In this document: piece after piece, positions 11,637 to 22,599 of the stretch
How the letters are laid out: each line of letters begins with the position of its first letter
Numbering within the stretch: the stretch's first letter is position 1
Assembly (NCBI GenBank): GCA_029931535.1
Contig: JAQPZY010001695.1
Location: 1,363,001-1,427,000, forward strand
Direction: 5' to 3'
Origin: Margaritifera margaritifera
Lineage: Eukaryota; Mollusca; Bivalvia; Unionida; Margaritiferidae
DNA length: 64,000 nt
Notes under the pieces: generated by a model
Databases searched by the model: none
Seen by the model: only the letters and a program-made list of their open reading frames with translations
What the model was told of the DNA's origin: nothing
Translations under genes and position numbers: made by a program

Positions 11637-11667
11637 AGAGAGGGAGAGTGGGAGAGAGAGAGAGAGT
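11568..11667. repeat. (AG)n microsatellite, interrupted
   Basis: Long AG run, broken near 11633-11655 by GATTGAG and GGGAGAGTGGG. Confidence 0.97.
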
Positions 11668-13677
11668 AATAACAAAGCTTTCCTTTAAATGGAAGTGTTA
11701 ATTATTGTTCCTCCATTAATTACTCGAACTGATGCCATTATATTTATGCGTAACAAATTGTGATACCGCTACAAGTTTTATTTTATATCCTGGCAGAATA
11801 AAGCCTTCGTGTGTTTCAATCCAGTTATTACAACATTGTTCTCTTCTGTATGATGTATATGTGATTCCTTTACACTGTAAATATTAGGTTCGCATTCCTT
11901 TTTAACGTCTATTAAGTAAGCAACACGTTGGTTGTTTACCTTTAATCCAATGTAAAGTCAAAATAAAATCAAAATAATTGCATAACTTAAATAAACAAAT
12001 TGACATTAATTGTGTGTAAGCCTGAGTTTTTTATTTGAATGACGTAATGTTATGAAGCATCTATTCTGTGTAACTTGTATTCAGCAAAACTTGCAGGACT
12101 ATAATTTAATCCATAACTGTTAGCTAATCTATAAGGTGTAATTTCAGGCTAAAAAAATGTCCAACAACACTCTCCTAATTTGGTTGCGTTTATATCTATA
12201 AGAATTGAAACTACATCTCTTAAATTCAATAATAATCGATACCATATGGACGATCCTGACTTGTACAAATCCAAAATTCGTGAAATAATGTGCATCCCTA
12301 CATTAGTTTAATTTTCTCTTCAAACACCTTTATATATTTATGGATTTCTTGTTTTAATTCATCCATTCTAACACCTATGCAAAATCCTTTATGTTAATTT
12401 CCGTATTCAGTAGTCCTACAGCATAATGACATCACCAATGTAAACACGGCCTGGGGGATACATGTAAACGAATGCTATATTCAACCTAAGGCCATAAACT
12501 ATATTGGTTATTACAATTTGAGAACAACTTGCTAAAACCTATTGAAACTGACTGCGTGGCTTGCATCTACAAAGTCGGATTGTTATCAGCATTATTTTCA
12601 ACTTTTTAATTGAATAATTTTGGGATAAACATATTACTGAACCATACTACGTTTTCATATGGTGATACTTTTGAAATGGATAAATGATGACAGTTGCTAT
12701 ATTGGCTATCAAGTCAAATGTTGAGTTCATTTCTTTACGAGTTTATTCGGCGGGGACACTATGAACGGTTGTGCCACAATTTCCATTTTCATTTGTTTAA
12801 CAGCATTAGTATTGTTTGTAGTATTGCTTAGTGACTCTATTGAATCACGTTAGCATAGCTTACCCTCATTTAACTCCATCATACATACCTCCTGTAGAGT
12901 TTTCTTTACATGCGAGAGGTTTTGAATGTCAATATATTTTCGATCATTTTGGTTTTAACTGTATCAATGCTACACTTAATACAACTGTATTATCTATTTC
13001 AGTTTTAACTAAATCTAAAATGTTCTAAGCATTTTTTTTTTTCTAAATCGGTAAAATCGTTTCTCATGCATTTCAACCTGGTGTCTATTTCGTGAATATA
13101 GTCCTGTACCACACTGACATTTCAACCAGATCTCCAAAAGAAATTCATCTGTGTCTGTTTGATATTGTTAAAGCTCAGCATGCAATTTGTTGTAGAACTC
13201 TTGAAAGGTAACATTTTTTATCATTTTGATCTTGTCGCCAAAATCTATAATATATAATTCGTAAATTGTTTTCTTAGATCTAATCATGCAACAATTCACA
13301 GTCATCTTATTGTTTGCATCCTGTTTTTTTATATATCTCTGTTAAAAGGTTAGTTACATTTCATATTTCAATCTAATGAACATTAATTTGAAATATTACA
13401 GGTTAAATAAATTGATACAAAAAATTGTATGCATGTCACGAAGTTAAATACGTAACCGAGGTTTACAAAAATGCAAAAAATACAACGAAAATAATGGTAT
13501 GCCTTATAAAACTGAGAAGGCAGAATAATAGTAAACTGAAAACAGAGAACATGTAAATGAATACTATAGACAAAATTATTACAAGGTTGCAAACTTAGGA
13601 TTAATTCACATACAAAAAAGTAGAACTTTGCAAGCACTAAAACAAAACATCAATCAGATATAACGCTAAAACGTTAG
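11668..13677. other. no gene seen
   Basis: AT-rich. A plus ORF at 12831-13028 reads SIAYPHLTPSYIPPVEFSLH and looks somewhat protein-like, but it has no recognised family and could be another worn piece of the insertion that follows. The minus ORF at 13383-13637 is hydrophobic low complexity. Confidence 0.4.
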
Positions 13678-13893
13678 GTGTTCCACCAAATGATCTTTTT
13701 TCATAGATGGCTAAAGTTTGCAAAGCCTGATGGTGTAATTGAAGATGATTTGGACATAGATCATTTAATTCCATGTACATCGTTTCACCTAACTGATCCA
13801 GATCAACAAAAAAATGTTACAACTGGTCAAACACTGGGTATATGGTTCCATAAAAACAGATCAAAGAATCATAACATGATTTCGAGGAAATAG
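13678..13893 (+). pseudogene. HNH-endonuclease-like fragment
   Basis: The reading frame contains DIDHLIPCTSFHLTDPDQQ, close to the IDHIIPCxSFDL block of HNH nucleases found in large DNA viruses and related elements. Next comes a worn segment ending FHKNRSKNHN, where the family has its NLQPLW and ENxxK region. In HNH enzymes the DH pair is part of the metal site and cuts DNA. The ORF is only 71 codons, lacks the N-terminus and has lost the expected histidine/asparagine block between them, so it is a relic. No start is proposed. Confidence 0.5.
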
Positions 13894-14404
13894 ATTGAAG
13901 AGCAGTGCAAAAACGTGGAGTCTTTCAAAACGGTAAGTTTTATAAAAGAGCAGATTTTGAACTGTATTGTCTAGTCTGTTTGTCATTATCAACTTTATCG
14001 TATGGTCAGCAGACACTCCTAATATTAGAGTTGTTATAACAATGCTTGTTAGAGGTACAAATTCATCAATAACAAAGCAACCATCACACATTATTTATCA
14101 AACATTCTTTCCCGTATTCTGCTTAGCCGAGGCTCCACTGTTGTTCCATGCGTTGCAATTGCCCTGGCATTGCAATTATCCAGTCTTTGCCATTTCACAA
14201 ACTTCGCTGTTTTCTGTTTCTTTCTTATTTACTGTTGCCATTTGAAATTAGTATATTTGAAAGTTATACAACTTGCACTTAATGCAAAGAGAGATACAAA
14301 ATATTTAAAATGACAAAATCCGGTGAAGCATCTAATTCCATTTGCTATCATGTAATCATCTTTTTGTTAATTATTAAAGCTAAACTTGTCAATTGGAAGA
14401 AGTC
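13894..14404. other. no gene assigned
   Basis: Overlapping ORFs on both strands (13861-14091 minus, 13967-14245 plus) with no recognisable motif. Confidence 0.35.
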
Positions 14405-14500
14405 TGCTAATCAGTGGTGTAACAGTATACATTACAACACCCGAAAATAATCTTAAAACTTTTGCATCTCTGGCACTGACGAATATATCATATGTCTTCT
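14405..14500 (-). pseudogene. unassigned coding remnant
   Basis: The minus strand reads ARDAKVLRLFSGVVMYTVTP followed by LISRLLPIDKF, with a composition that looks like real protein in an otherwise noncoding context. No family is recognised and there is no start or stop context. It may belong to the same decayed insertion as the HNH piece. Confidence 0.3.
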
Positions 14501-14591
14501 GATTTGTTTCTCGTCCAATTTGTTCCAATTAATTTTCACATACGTTTTTTACCCGTTATCTTTTTGTATGTTTCAATTGCAATAGCTATGT

Positions 14592-14891
14592 TCAATTCCC
14601 GTTTGTACTATTCGGATCGTGTTTAGGGTACATGTGCAGAGCAGTCTGCTGAAATATGGTTATTGATGTTTTTCTGTTCGATAAATCCAACTTCTTTTTT
14701 CCAGCTGACTGCACTCTTAACACACATGTTGTATCCAACACAACGCTTGTCCGTTTATCAATGACAAAATCTTCGCTATTTAAATAACCGAAATATGGCA
14801 GAAGGCTGTGAAGGTGTTGAAATGGAAGAGTGTGAAAATACATTATATGAAAACGATAATAAATATATTGTGGATACTGTAAATCTTGCAA
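14592..14891 (-). pseudogene. unassigned 99-codon ORF
   Basis: The minus-strand ORF includes SEDFVIDKRTSVVLDTTCVL, protein-like but not recognised. The opposite strand also has an open stretch from ATG at about 14795 (MAEGCEGVEMEECEN), so the coding strand is uncertain. Confidence 0.3.
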
Positions 14892-14982
14892 GTTGTCTTG
14901 ATGATCAGGGTCTAGGACAATTCAAGACTATATAACAATAAATATCAGAAAGAAATTAAATTGGAAGAACTAATAACAAATT

Positions 14983-15188
14983 CTGGTTATTGGACGTTGT
15001 AAATAAATATGAGAGGAAGACATATTGAAACAGTAATGGTGAAATATGCATCAAATCCAAAAGTAGATATGGTAATGTACTTGATGTGAATGTCAAACGA
15101 AATGGTGATGCAAAACTTTTAAAACCTAGTTTAACAGAGAGAAAAGCCAGATATCTAGTTTCTCGGACAGGTAAAGTCCTAAGGCTTT
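14983..15188 (+). pseudogene. unassigned coding remnant
   Basis: One plus frame reads LLDVVNKYERKTY, a stop, then about 50 codons including YGNVLDVNVKRNGDAKLLKP and ending SRTGKVLRL. The charged, protein-like composition with a single internal stop suggests a worn gene. Function is unknown. Confidence 0.35.
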
Positions 15189-15620
15189 AGTAAATAGACA
15201 AACTGTTCCTATTTACATCATAACCGTTGCATTTCTAGATATATTAAATAAACTTAGAGATATTGGAGAAACGTTTGAGACCAGACATATTCCAACGGCA
15301 GAGGCTCGACCTAAAAAATACTCTTGAACCCACTGTTGTACTTTAGAGGAAATATTTTTAAAAATCAGTTCAAAAGTTAAATAAAATTACCATTAGGTGA
15401 AAGGCTAAAACCAAGCTGTTATAGCCACTGCCACAGGTTTGACTATATCAACTGTTGCTCTGTCTATTGATAACACTGTAAGAGATGTTGAAGCTGTTCC
15501 ATCACGATGCAAAGATGACAAAATGAATAGGGGCCTGATAAATAGTGGTAATTATTTGTCTAAGTTAGCCCCAAAAATGTAGCAACAGATTTACCCTGTT
15601 CTATTATTAATGTGATAAAT
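15189..15620 (+). pseudogene. unassigned coding remnants
   Basis: Further plus-strand pieces such as FLDILNKLRDIGETFETRHI and, near 15420-15580, AVIATATGLTISTVALSID followed by NTVRDVEAV. Stops separate them. They may continue the remnant at 14983-15188. No family is recognised. Confidence 0.3.
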
Positions 15621-16192
15621 TGGTTCAGTTGCTTAAGGATGCTGATCAAGTTTTTTTCTTCGTTGAACATGTTATTTTACTTGTTTGTTATGGCATTAGT
15701 GGGTTTGGTGTTTGCATTTGTGATCGGAGGTGTAAACATAGCATCTAGCAGAGTTGTGCAAAGCACACATGCAAGGCATGATTAGAAATCTTGCCTAATG
15801 CAAAGTACTCCAGAGGTATAATTTATAAACTATTTCAAAAAGTAAACTAAAACAGCTCCTGCAACAATTAGTTTCAATATAAAAATGTGGTGTTTGTTTT
15901 ATTGTTAATATTTTCTGACGTTTCTAAATTGGCATGCGACATTTGAACATACAAATAGTGAATTACTTTAGCAGATCTGACAGTAGGACTATCATCATCG
16001 CAATCCTTCTAATCTGCATAACGTTTATTCACTTTGTCTTCTTAATTGTCCTCTACATGTTTCTGTCATACTCTCACTTTGCTTATCAACTTTTGGAATA
16101 GTGTTCTTTACTGCGTCTGAATTATTGGTAGGGTGTAATCTGAGTTTACATGAATCTTTCGATTCTGTAAATAAATGTTGTATCTAACGATA
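15621..16192. other. no gene seen
   Basis: AT-rich. A short hydrophobic plus-strand stretch near 15670-15740 could be a membrane segment but lies in no ORF worth calling. Confidence 0.4.
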
Positions 16193-16702
16193 CTACCATT
16201 TCCATAACCATGTAATTCGGTATAAAACCCTCACAACAATTGCAAAATCCAATTTCGCTGTTGAAGCTGATATGTATTGTTGAAATCTTACCATGATGTT
16301 TTCATCTGATTCGAAACCTTGTTGACCAAAAATCAATGACTCTATCACGATTTGTGCTGTGTTATGAACGGTGTAAACAGACAGTTGTAACTTATGGTCT
16401 CTGTTATGAACGGTGTAAACAGACAGTTGTAACTGATGGTCTGTGTTATGAACGGTGTTAACAGACTGTTGTAACTGATGGTCTGTGTTATGAACGGTGT
16501 AAACAGACTGTTGTAACTGATGGTCTGTGTTATGAACGGTGTAAACAGACTGTTGTAACTGATGGTCTGTGTTATGAACGGTGTAAACAGACTGCTGTAA
16601 CTGATGGTCTGTGTTATGAACGGTGTAAACAGACTGTTGTAACTGATGGTCTGTGTTATGAACGGTGTAAACAGACTGTTGTAACTGATGGTCTGTGTTC
16701 AA
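16193..16702 (-). CDS. ORF made largely of 42-bp repeats
   Basis: A 169-codon minus-strand ORF. It begins at a TTG, not an ATG, so a real start is not shown. Its first two thirds are eight copies of a 14-residue unit (NTDHQLQQSVYTVH). The rest is a non-repetitive tail including GFESDENIMVRFQQYISAS. Because 42 is a multiple of three, a frame without stops stays open automatically, so openness is weak evidence of coding. The tail looks protein-like but is unrecognised. It lies among other decayed coding pieces. Confidence 0.3.
   Translation of the reverse strand: MNTDHQLQQSVYTVHNTDHQLQQSVYTVHNTDHQLQQSVYTVHNTDHQLQQSVYTVHNTDHQLQQSVYTVHNTDHQLQQSVNTVHNTDHQLQLSVYTVHNRDHKLQLSVYTVHNTAQIVIESLIFGQQGFESDENIMVRFQQYISASTAKLDFAIVVRVLYRITWLWKW
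16361..16699. repeat. 42-bp minisatellite, 8 copies
   Basis: Units built on GTTATGAACGGTGTAAACAG with only a handful of substitutions. The copies at the low-coordinate end carry most of the changes. A single variant, GTGTTAACAG, marks one unit near 16450. Confidence 0.95.
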
Positions 16703-17219
16703 GTCGTGTACCTAAGAGGCAGATTACATATGACTTTATACTTTGATTCGGTCTTTTTATACCTTCTTCAGTGAGTCCCTTACTACTTTGCAGAAAAAAG
16801 TAAGTCCAACTCGAGATTTTTTAAAATTATTTCTCTTGATGTAGTCATAATATGTGGAATGTTACAAATATTACAAATTAAATTAAATTGTTTCATATAT
16901 TCCGTTATCGACAGGGCCGAATGCATCTTGACCAGGTAAAGGAATTTTACATTTATATAACACAATATCACAACCAGATGAGGATATCCAAACTGTCCAG
17001 TTTAATTAATTGTGCCAAAATCTGATGACACAGCGTGCTCTATATATGTTCACAGATTCATCACTGACAAATTTTAAAGTGTAATTATCAACATTTTTTG
17101 TTGGTTTACATGTGAACAACTATGTGTAATTATAATAAATGTTGTTTTTCTATTTGTTTTTGCTTTTTTTCATTATCAAATACCTTGCCAATAATATAGT
17201 CCATATATTCGACATAGTT
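16703..17219. other. no gene assigned
   Basis: A 62-codon minus ORF (16783-16971) contains MHSALSITEYMKQFNLICNI, protein-like but unrecognised. The rest is AT-rich. Confidence 0.35.
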
Positions 17220-17405
17220 TATGGGCATAGATAAGGTGCAATACTCGTCAATGTTTCAAATCTAAAAGCCATTTCATGAGTTTGAACTGCTTTTGATGGT
17301 GGAGTTGGGAATTGAATATCAAGAGATTTTACATTTCCTACCAAAAACGAATTCATGAAATCCGGAAGAACATTAAATTTAAGATCTCCAGCATCATAGT
17401 ATATT
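17220..17405 (-). pseudogene. unassigned coding remnant
   Basis: An open minus-strand stretch of about 60 codons includes DAGDLKFNVLPDFMNSFLVG and QTHEMAFRFETLTSIAPYL. It looks like real protein but has no start, and neighbouring frames are closed. It may be a structural gene of the same decayed insertion. No family is claimed. Confidence 0.35.
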
Positions 17406-17783
17406 TTCCATCAATATAAAAAAAGTTAATTCTTTAATTGATTTAATAATTCTTTTACATAATTCATCCTCAATCTCCATTCAAAATTTACTAAAATACT
17501 TATCTACCTAATGAACTTGATGCAATCTATTTTCGTGTCATAAAATTAATTAAGAGTTGACTTTTTCTGCAACTAAATTAAGCTTAAATTTGCGTTATTA
17601 TTTCCACATTCACACATATAATCTTGTTAATTTTTCTCCCTGTGTCATTTATTTCTCAGTTTCTCCCCTTTAATACCGTTTTAATTTCCATACTTTTACA
17701 TACTCGGTACATACTCGTTGCATACTTTTACATACTCGTTACATCTCTTGTATTTAGTAGATAGAGGATATCTAAGTTTTTTG
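17406..17783. other. no gene seen
   Basis: AT-rich sequence with a short imperfect repeat of ACATACTCGTT words near 17697-17745. Confidence 0.4.
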
Positions 17784-17900
17784 AGTAGATATAAGGAAAT
17801 ATTTCGCGAGTGAAGTGGGAAACGTAGTATTGTCACGAAGCCATGAGTAACAATACAAAATGTTTCCACTTCACGAGTGAAATATTAACTTATATCTACT
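17784..17900. repeat. 117-bp imperfect palindrome
   Basis: The left arm begins AGTAGATATAAGGAAATATT and the right arm ends with AATATTAACTTATATCTACT. The arms are about 40 bp and mostly complementary, with GTATTGT/ACAATAC pairing further inside. It may be a foldback MITE. No duplication of flanking bases was established. Confidence 0.8.
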
Positions 17901-18797
17901 AAAAAGATGTAGATTTTCTTTTTATTATATATTTTTGAAGGGAAAACCGTCAATTTGCATGGATTTTTCCCCATTCTGTGCCAATGCGTTTAACGGCTGC
18001 ATTAATACATTAATAAAAACAAGTTCCGAAATTTACAATAATTTTAGTACAGCGACCTTTTGCAAATTTATCTTGTACAAATAATGCTTCAAATTATGTA
18101 TTTAGTGAAATTAATGACTCTTTCGTTAACACATTTCTTGCGTGAATTAATACAGTAAACATTGTTGAGGTAGGGGATTAAATAGAATTATAGAAATATC
18201 ACGGAGTGGTCACATCCGATACATTTCAGAGCGTAACATCTTTAAACAAAAGATTTTAATGATTGTGAATTTACTAGTATGTATTTTGGTTCTTTATTTT
18301 GTGTATTTCTGCATTCAAACGTGAATGTATGGCCTTGGCAACCTTGTAGTCTAGTTTGGTCACAGACGCAACACCCAAATTTCTATTGTCACATAATTTA
18401 GGTTTGCAATCAACACTCATCAATGCCCGATTTCTCCATCGTTTTCAAACATGACTTTGATTGTGTTGATAGTTAGAATCGACACTTAATCAGTTTTATT
18501 ACTATATTTAACCAAGAGGTTTTCCTAACAGGGTGTCTGTTTGTCGCAGGGTATAAAAGGCACACTGTATGGGTGACAGAATATTTAATAGCAACAGTTC
18601 ATGTAATTTAAGTCACTAATAATTTTCAGGATTCATTTGGAAAACTAATTAAAAAAGTTAATACTTGAAGCCTACTTATTGTTCTTTTGGAGTTGATTTT
18701 TAAGCATTTTCTATGGCGCATCCTTATTGATTAAATAAATATATACTGGGGGATTTACCGTCTTGTATATTTTATTTTAGGACCTGTTCATCCTGAT
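17901..18797. other. no gene seen
   Basis: AT-rich sequence, no coding signal. Confidence 0.5.
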
Positions 18798-18835
18798 GGA
18801 GAGAGAGAGATACAGAGACAGAGAGAGCGAGAGAC

Positions 18836-18890
<55 letters not shown>
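18798..18890. repeat. (AG)n microsatellite with CAGAGA variants
   Basis: AG-rich run, first interrupted by TACAGAGACAG-type words, then a pure AG tract. Confidence 0.95.
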
Positions 18891-18893
<3 letters not shown>

Positions 18894-19323
18894 AATAGGA
18901 CTAAATATGGAAATACAGATTTGAACAACATACATAAGGACGGATATATTTCCTAAATGGGAAAAGAAAGTAGTTCCAAAAGTGATATCGCCACTGTGGT
19001 ACCATCAAAAATAGTGAATTACGTGATGTGAAAGGTATACTGGATTCAACATCATTCATAAGATGTGTAAATTCTTCCCATATCAACAGATATTAGTTAA
19101 TTGTATGACAATTCATTGTATCAGAAGGTTTAATGGATGCGGTAAAATTGTGCATGGTAATAATTTTGTCCAGAAAAGATGTATAGTATATGGTGTAATT
19201 GAGCGAAGTATTAATATACGTTGTTTGTATGAAATAAGAGAGACGTTTAAATGTCTTCATCGACATTTATATGATTGTCATTAAACCTTATTTTGTTCAA
19301 AATCGCAAAGACTAGCGCCTAGA
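18891..19323. other. no gene assigned
   Basis: A plus ORF at 19063-19284 (73 codons, cysteine-containing, including GCGKIVHGNNFVQKRCIVYG) looks mildly protein-like but is unrecognised and has no exon signals. Confidence 0.3.
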
Positions 19324-19445
19324 GTGGTCCCCAATAATACAATAATACAATAATACAAAATGATTCAAGTTAATTGGTTGGTGCCCGCCACTCTCTCAAA
19401 AACTCACAAATGTGCCCGTAGGCACAAAATGGTTGGGGAACCCTG
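19324..19445. mobile_element. hAT-like MITE, about 122 bp
   Basis: The left end is GTGGTCCCCAA and the right end is TTGGGGAACCCTG, the usual hAT-type terminal words. GCCTAGA stands on both sides (19317-19323 and 19446-19452), a 7-base match close to the 8 bp expected. Inside is a short AATAC repeat and GTGCCCGTAGGCACA, also common in such elements. Confidence 0.65.
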
Positions 19446-19795
19446 GCCTAGACCTTTACAGCTTATTTGTTCTTGTACATGTATATTTGAATGTTATCTG
19501 AATGAATTTCTTTTGTGATGTCATATGTTACCTTGCTGGGAAGTTGTGTGTATTGTGGTTGCCTCAGCTTTTTATGTGCATCGTTTTGTTATGTACTGGT
19601 GATATGTTTGGATGTAAAATATTATTACCATGAGGTATTGTAAGCAAAACAAATCCACAAATCATGAATATTTTAACTCTTTCGTTCTCTTATGCGCTGC
19701 TTTTTCCACAACCCTTACATCACAGAAACTCATTATCTATCAGACACTCAAAGCTTCCGATTAATATGTATATCCATATATTGTGGTTCCTTCAT
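19446..19795. other. no gene seen
   Basis: AT-rich. The overlapping plus ORFs at 19664-20014 and 19692-19991 lie opposite the integrase relic and are taken as its shadows. Confidence 0.4.
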
Positions 19796-20062
19796 TTATT
19801 GCAATGGCACAATGCTTGCAGCCGACTCATTACTGTTAAAGAAGTCATCATATCCTTTCCATTTCACAAGTACACGATTTTTATTGTTATTTCTTTTGGT
19901 CTTCAAAACTTCCACAATTTTGTATGTCATCTTGTTAGTCACAGAGAGGTATTTTATGTTCGTAAAGTATTCTATCTCTGTCAGTTTGTAAACAACTGGT
20001 TTTTTAATAATTAGAATTTTGACTTTTACAGATATTAAACTTAACAGTTTTAAATGTATCAC
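19796..20062 (-). pseudogene. chromodomain C-terminus of Polinton-type integrase
   Basis: The end of this minus ORF reads YKIVEVLKTKRNNN, then VLVKWKGYDDFFNS, and stops 12 codons later. This is a chromodomain: the VKWKGY strand, followed by the FNS word that in Polinton integrases leads into a tryptophan. Here that tryptophan is missing. Upstream, KPVVYKLTEIEYF resembles the linker between the integrase core and the chromodomain. Such integrases insert the element into host DNA. The catalytic DDE core is not visible, so only the tail survives. Ty3/gypsy chromoviruses also carry a chromodomain, but they usually read NTWEP at this place, which favours the Polinton/adintovirus type. Confidence 0.6.
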
Positions 20063-20643
20063 TTGTTGGGTAAATGAAAAGGTTTATCGGTCTTTTTATC
20101 TGTTTTCCTTGCTTACTCCAACTGGCGTCATGTATATTGATTTGTAAAACATGTACATTTATCTTCAGCAATTTGTAACGTCTATTCATTTCTTTCAAAC
20201 TTGTAAATCCTTTCAGATTTATATTCAACTTTATCATTCCTGTGGTTGACTCTGCTGTGGCTATTTCATATACTGAGTCGTCATGTGCTCTTTTAAATAG
20301 AACTTTGTTTTCCATAATTATATCTCTTATTTTGTCCAGTTGCTGTAGATCGACCTTGCAGCGTTTACGAGATCTTCAAGTTTTACTGTAATTTTACCAG
20401 CATACAAACTTGTATGTTGACCCAGATCTAATACGTAATTCTTTCCTTCTTCATACTGCACTGACTTAACCATCTTGCAACCAGGATTGATGCTACTAAT
20501 TTCAATGTTATCATCGTTAAATGTAATCTGTAAATCTACATCTTGTATGAAATATTGGGGTATATATTGTTTTGAATGATATTCTTCGACAAAACTTCTG
20601 TAGACTTGACTAGACTTTTATCCCATCCAGATTTATTAGACAT
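20004..20643 (-). pseudogene. unassigned coding remnants upstream of integrase tail
   Basis: The minus strand begins with ATG at about 20643 (MSNKSGWDKSLVKSTEV). After frameshifts it reads NPGCKMVKSVQYEEGKNYVL and KITVKLEDLVNAARSIYSNW, then a 103-codon ORF (20315-20004) containing GFTSLKEMNRRYKLLKINVH and RPINLFIYPTSDTFK. Protein-like over more than 500 bases but interrupted, so it is probably a gene of the same decayed insertion. I do not recognise the family; a virion protein is only a guess from the context. Confidence 0.4.
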
Positions 20644-20841
20644 TATTTATTGATACAGACAGGGTTGACTTCATTTTAAACTCGTTAACTATTTATGTCA
20701 TCTCGATAGAAGCTGTTGAATCCAATACATTATTTATGATCTGTAAAGCATTCAACTTACTTTGTGTTCGCTCTGCTGAACACGAAGGAGCTCCCCTAAT
20801 TACCTTTATAATCTGACAGGTCTAGTGTTTATGAGAGTAGT
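20644..20841. other. no gene seen
   Basis: Short AT-rich spacer before the dinucleotide tracts. Confidence 0.4.
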
Positions 20842-20862
20842 GCACACACACACACACACACG

Positions 20863-20925
<63 letters not shown>
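20842..20925. repeat. (CA)n-(TA)n compound microsatellite
   Basis: About ten CA units followed by a TA run of about 60 bp. The ORFs rich in Y and I across it are artefacts. Confidence 0.97.
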
Positions 20926-20929
<4 letters not shown>

Positions 20930-21016
20930 CTAATTATAATTTCATGATGTATTCTTTTATTTATTAGCTGCGTGGTTGCCCATGCAAAAGAAAGAAGAAA
21001 AAAAGGATATGCATTT

Positions 21017-21141
<125 letters not shown>

Positions 21142-22090
21142 TTGTACACTTTTTGCTTCATATTCGACTCTTAAAGATAGCTGTGTGACAGGCATAATAT
21201 TTCCTCTGCTGTAAATCTGCGTATTCAAAGTCTGAGAAATCAACCAAACGTTAAACGCTAACAAGTGCATAAATCATATTTTGATTCGATAACGAGTTTC
21301 TTTGCCATACATTTTGTGTGGAAATCCCTAGGTTACAAAATATTGTCAGCCTTCATGCTATGTCTTTTTTTTCTATTTTCTTTTCGTTAATTTAGGCAGG
21401 CATGCACCAAGACTGCATGAATAATTAAATATTAAGAATCATTGTGGTCGGCGAAAATTTGAGCATTTTAGTATCAATCGTAGAGCTTCTGACTTTAATT
21501 TCAGACCAATAAATAAAGAGGTCTGGTATTAAATATTTGTTAAAAAAATGGGAATAATGATTATTGTGTATAAATATTGTATGCGTGCAAGGTAAACACA
21601 TCATCCACTATGGGGTCAATATCCGGCTTCCATGATATCGTAGATGTACCGGTGTGCTGTAAAATACCCATTTAAATTTGTAACAGTTCCTCTAATAAAC
21701 CTTTTCTTACATACTTTTTAAAATCCCTTTGACATGACATGATAACTCTATGAAAACACTTGCATACGGCTTGGTTATACACAGGACATTAACGTTTGAA
21801 ATCGGACTCGAATTTAGAATGTTTAAGTCTTATAAAAATAGTGTAGGTCTCAATTTTAAGAAGTAAAAGTGTTAGCTTTGAATTGCGAAAAGAAAAATGA
21901 ATGTTATAGTGGTAATTATGATAGCAACACCATTAAAAAAAACAACATAAAACCACTACCATCTCTGACAACAAGAACACGAACAGAAACAACAACATCA
22001 AGAACGTTATAATCACCATAACTTCAATAACAGGAATAATAATAATAGTAACAACAACAACAACAACACTGTTGTAGCAATGGCTCTTAC
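21142..22090. other. no gene seen
   Basis: AT-rich with short AAC/AAT repeats near 21985-22070, which encode the leucine run at the end of the overlapping minus ORF. Confidence 0.45.
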
Positions 22091-22323
22091 CCTGAATATC
22101 TCCTTAGGAGCGATGTTGATATAGGTCATATTATGTCGAAATCCACGAGGCAAGAGAGCGACTGTAGCCAGTTTACAAGCTGTACCATGCAAGGTGAATA
22201 TTTTCAGTGGGATGCTGATTCTTTTGCAGGGGCATGTACTCATTCCGGTTATATAATCACACTCGTAGACACTACACTCCTTCTCTCTTTGTGAATCTGT
22301 GTTTATCGATCCTAGAGTTCCGG
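22091..22323 (-). CDS. possible internal exon, unrecognised protein
   Basis: A minus-strand open stretch reads SVYECDYITGMSTCPCKR, then HGTACKLATVALLPRGFRHN and MTYINIAPKEIFR. It has several cysteines and a composition unlike the surroundings. It ends in CAGG followed by GTAAGAG (intron from 22090), a good splice donor. A CAG at 22324-22326 could be the acceptor, though its pyrimidine tract is poor. Beyond the donor the frame runs into an AAC repeat, as expected for an intron. A diverged copy lies at 26045-26205. No domain is recognised with confidence. A secreted, cysteine-bearing protein is an inference. Confidence 0.4.
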
Positions 22324-22599
22324 CTGCACGCACCGTTTATGAACGTTGCAAAAGGTAGGGAAGCAATGAAAACAGTTCAAATGACGGAGATGCAAAACCT
22401 GCCTCTGTGTCTACCTACTGGCATGTCGAAAAAGATATTCACTTGCCGCATTCTTGCACAAGGGGTTTAGATTTTTAACACGATGAATTAAAACATCCTA
22501 ATATAAAACATTACGTAACCTCACAGGAACATATTCTAGGAAAAATAGAGTTCATGCATCAAAAATAAAACTATAACAATCTAAACCTGTACTGTGCAA
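22324..22599. other. no gene seen
   Basis: A 78-codon plus ORF (22234-22470) lies opposite the candidate exon and is taken as its shadow. Confidence 0.4.
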
